The position numbers and the translations under genes were made by a program. The notes under the pieces are model-generated. The model saw only the letters and a program-made list of their open reading frames with translations, was not told the origin of the DNA and searched no databases. This document shows positions 62,467 to 64,000 of a stretch of DNA of 64,000 nucleotides, piece by piece. Within the stretch, counting starts at the first letter, position 1, and each line of letters begins with the position of its first letter. Source of the stretch: UBA10329 sp964500205 (GTDB lineage: Bacteria > Bacteroidota > Bacteroidia > UBA10329); NCBI GenBank assembly GCA_964500205.1, contig CAZCNS010000003.1, positions 124,001 to 188,000 of the forward strand, written 5' to 3'.

Positions 62467-63021
62467 ATGATCCTGCCTATTGTCGCCTACGGTGATCCCG
62501 TCCTGAAACAAGTGGCCGAGGACATCGAGCAAGGTGACCCCTCGCTGCCAGAACTGATGGTCAACATGTTCGAGACCATGGACAACGCTCATGGTGTGGG
62601 TCTTGCAGCACCTCAGATAGGCAAGAGTCTGCGCCTGTTCGTGGTCGATGCCAGTCCGTTCGCAGAAGAACATCCTGAACTCGAGGGATTCAGAAAAGCA
62701 TTCATCAACCCTATTTTATTGGAGGAAAACGGCAAACCTTGGCCTTTCAATGAAGGCTGTCTGAGTATTCCGGGCATCAGGGAAGATGTGTTGCGCAAGC
62801 CGGAGATATTGCTGGAGTACTATGATGAGAACTGGGAGCTGCAAGAGCAGAAGTTCGATGGCATGGCCGCCCGTATCATTCAACATGAGTATGATCACAT
62901 TGAGGGTGTGCTGTTCACCGAGCGTATCTCAGGGCTGCGCAGGAGGATCATCCGCGGAAGGCTCAATGACATTACCCAAGGCAGGGTCGATGTAGACTAC
63001 CGGATGCGGTTCTCGCGCTGA
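62467..63021 (+). CDS. def: Peptide deformylase
   Basis: A 184-residue enzyme from ATG 62467 with all three motifs: GVGLAAPQ (43-50), EGCLS (96-100) and HEYDH (140-144). It removes the formyl group from nascent proteins using Fe2+ or similar. It is the functional counterpart of the dead homologue at 30820. The next gene, ftsB-like, follows after 76 bases. Confidence 0.96.
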   Translation: MILPIVAYGDPVLKQVAEDIEQGDPSLPELMVNMFETMDNAHGVGLAAPQIGKSLRLFVVDASPFAEEHPELEGFRKAFINPILLEENGKPWPFNEGCLSIPGIREDVLRKPEILLEYYDENWELQEQKFDGMAARIIQHEYDHIEGVLFTERISGLRRRIIRGRLNDITQGRVDVDYRMRFSR

Positions 63022-63097
63022 CCTGTCAACACTTGGGCGTTCATTAGTCCATAGACCTGATGAGAGAACGGATGCCCACTCAGCTACATTTGCCACG

Positions 63098-63409
63098 ATG
63101 AACCGCTTGAAACCATACATCCGGTGGGCGCTGCCTTACTTGCGCAACAAGTATGTGGTCACCGGCCTGATGTTCGTGGTCTGGATAGGATTCATTGACG
63201 ACAACAACATCATCTCTCAGGTGAAAGGCCGCATGAAACTGGCCGAGGTGTACCGAGAGCGTGAGTTCTATCTCAAAGAGACCAAACAGAGCAGCGAGGA
63301 ACTGAAACTCTTGCAGAATGACAAGGTGCTGCTCGAACGGTTTGCAAGGGAACGCTACTTAATGAAACGGCCTGATGAGGACATCTTCGTCTTCACTGTG
63401 GAAGACTGA
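63098..63409 (+). CDS. FtsB/DivIC-like septum formation initiator protein
   Basis: A 103-residue bitopic protein with a membrane segment (~22-40) and a coiled coil (~45-90), ending in the FtsB-type ERYLMKRPDEDIFVF. FtsB/DivIC joins FtsL and FtsQ/DivIB in the divisome. The order def-ftsB-like is as read; no ftsL is adjacent. The next gene starts 6 bases after its stop. Confidence 0.88.
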   Translation: MNRLKPYIRWALPYLRNKYVVTGLMFVVWIGFIDDNNIISQVKGRMKLAEVYREREFYLKETKQSSEELKLLQNDKVLLERFARERYLMKRPDEDIFVFTVED

Positions 63410-63414
63410 ACTTG

Positions 63415-64000
63415 ATGAGACTGCTTGAGACTCTCTGCGCTATTCATGCACCCTCTGGTGACGAGGGAGCCATGACGCGCTTCATTCTCGATCATGTGCG
63501 AACCAACGCACATCAATGGAAAGTGCAGCCAAAGATTATCGCTGGGGGTCATCTTCATGAGAACATCATCCTCGTGTTCGGTGAACAGCCCCGAACAGCC
63601 ATTTTCGCCCATATGGACAGCATCGGTTTCACGGTGCGATATGACAACAAAGTGGTCAAGGTGGGCGGTCCGGTCACTGAGGACGGCATTAGGCTCTGCG
63701 GCACGGATTCCAAGGGTGTGTTCGAGGGTGTACTTAGAGTGGAGCAGGAGGAAGGTGGTCTTTCCATTGATGCTGACCGACTGATAGACCGGGGTACGCA
63801 CCTCACCTTCGTACCCGATTTCCGCGAGACGGAAGACTCCGTGCAGTGCTGCTACTTGGATAATCGGCTCGGTGTGTGGAACGCACTGCAAGTGGCTGAG
63901 ACACTCACTGAGGGCATCATCGCATTCAGCACACGCGAGGAACACGGTGGTGGGGCGGTGGCATTTCTTGGTCGTCATATCTTCGAGACCTACGGTGTGA
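63415..64000 (+). CDS. M42 family metallopeptidase (3' end beyond window)
   Basis: The frame opens at ATG 63415 with RLLETLCAIHAPSGDE and runs to the window edge (195 codons seen). It has the metal-binding AIFAHMDSIGF, YLDNRLGVWNAL (metal Asp) and STREEHGGGA (Glu pair). It is a second M42 peptidase, shorter at the N terminus than the one at 42901 and not a close copy. It follows ftsB-like by 6 bases. Confidence 0.88.
   Translation, partial: MRLLETLCAIHAPSGDEGAMTRFILDHVRTNAHQWKVQPKIIAGGHLHENIILVFGEQPRTAIFAHMDSIGFTVRYDNKVVKVGGPVTEDGIRLCGTDSKGVFEGVLRVEQEEGGLSIDADRLIDRGTHLTFVPDFRETEDSVQCCYLDNRLGVWNALQVAETLTEGIIAFSTREEHGGGAVAFLGRHIFETYGV

Overview
This window looks like chromosomal DNA from a member of the Bacteroidota, probably a Flavobacteriales-type lineage with fairly high GC. 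The signs are type IX secretion (T9SS) C-terminal domains on three large proteins, a GldI-like FKBP lipoprotein, lipoproteins with SC/GC lipoboxes, many ATGA stop/start overlaps, a serine palmitoyltransferase-like gene, and repeated matches to the Bacteroidota promoter form TTG-N16..23-TAnnTTTG just upstream of genes. Coding density is high. No gap without a gene exceeds about 300 bases; the longest (46486-46724) holds a promoter-like site and a hairpin leader. I see no rRNA, CRISPR array, insertion sequence or prophage. There is one tRNA, tRNA-Lys(UUU).

Layout. 1-3537: the 3' part of a giant Ig-like adhesin with a T9SS type B sorting domain. 3590-7754: a copper-handling-type cluster of a SCO1 protein, two di-haem peroxidases of the CcpA/MauG/MbnH superfamily, a small Cys-rich membrane protein and an MbnP-like lipoprotein. 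7867-8560: a RelB/ParD-RelE/ParE-type toxin-antitoxin pair followed by a trio of REP-like palindromes. 8592-13538: a membrane protein, a serine palmitoyltransferase-like enzyme, an AlgI/AlgX-type O-acetylation pair and two tandem paralogous mini-lipoproteins. 13559-21512: CinA, PurS-PssA, an acyltransferase, a MarR regulator, FKBP lipoproteins including GldI, a DHH phosphoesterase and Ndk. 21636-31380: SerS, TPR and lipoprotein genes, RsmA, a MoxR-type ATPase, DUF547 and rhodanese lipoproteins, leucyl aminopeptidase and a deformylase homologue that has lost its catalytic residues. 31440-41259: phosphoglycerate mutase, a secreted S8 protease with T9SS type A domain, a tail-fibre-like secreted protein, and a five-haem cytochrome c with a T9SS type A domain. 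41388-55405: RibBA, tRNA-Lys, an M42 peptidase, a SpoIIE-type phosphatase, TrmD, BioB-BioF, an enoyl-CoA-reductase-like SDR, a degenerate vanadium-haloperoxidase homologue, a sugar epimerase, LipA and OsmC. 55407-64000: a 43-residue lipoprotein, Ung, a BamA/TamA-like protein, MscS, a GMC oxidoreductase with its partner, PanE, peptide deformylase, FtsB/DivIC and the start of a second M42 peptidase.

Most of the window is ordinary housekeeping. The parts that repay attention are the SCO1/di-haem peroxidase/MbnP cluster, two catalytically stripped enzyme homologues (deformylase at 30820, haloperoxidase at 50886), a multihaem cytochrome apparently routed through T9SS, a secreted protein built from phage-tail-fibre-like repeats, and a short G-rich element that sits exactly four bases after two unrelated stop codons.
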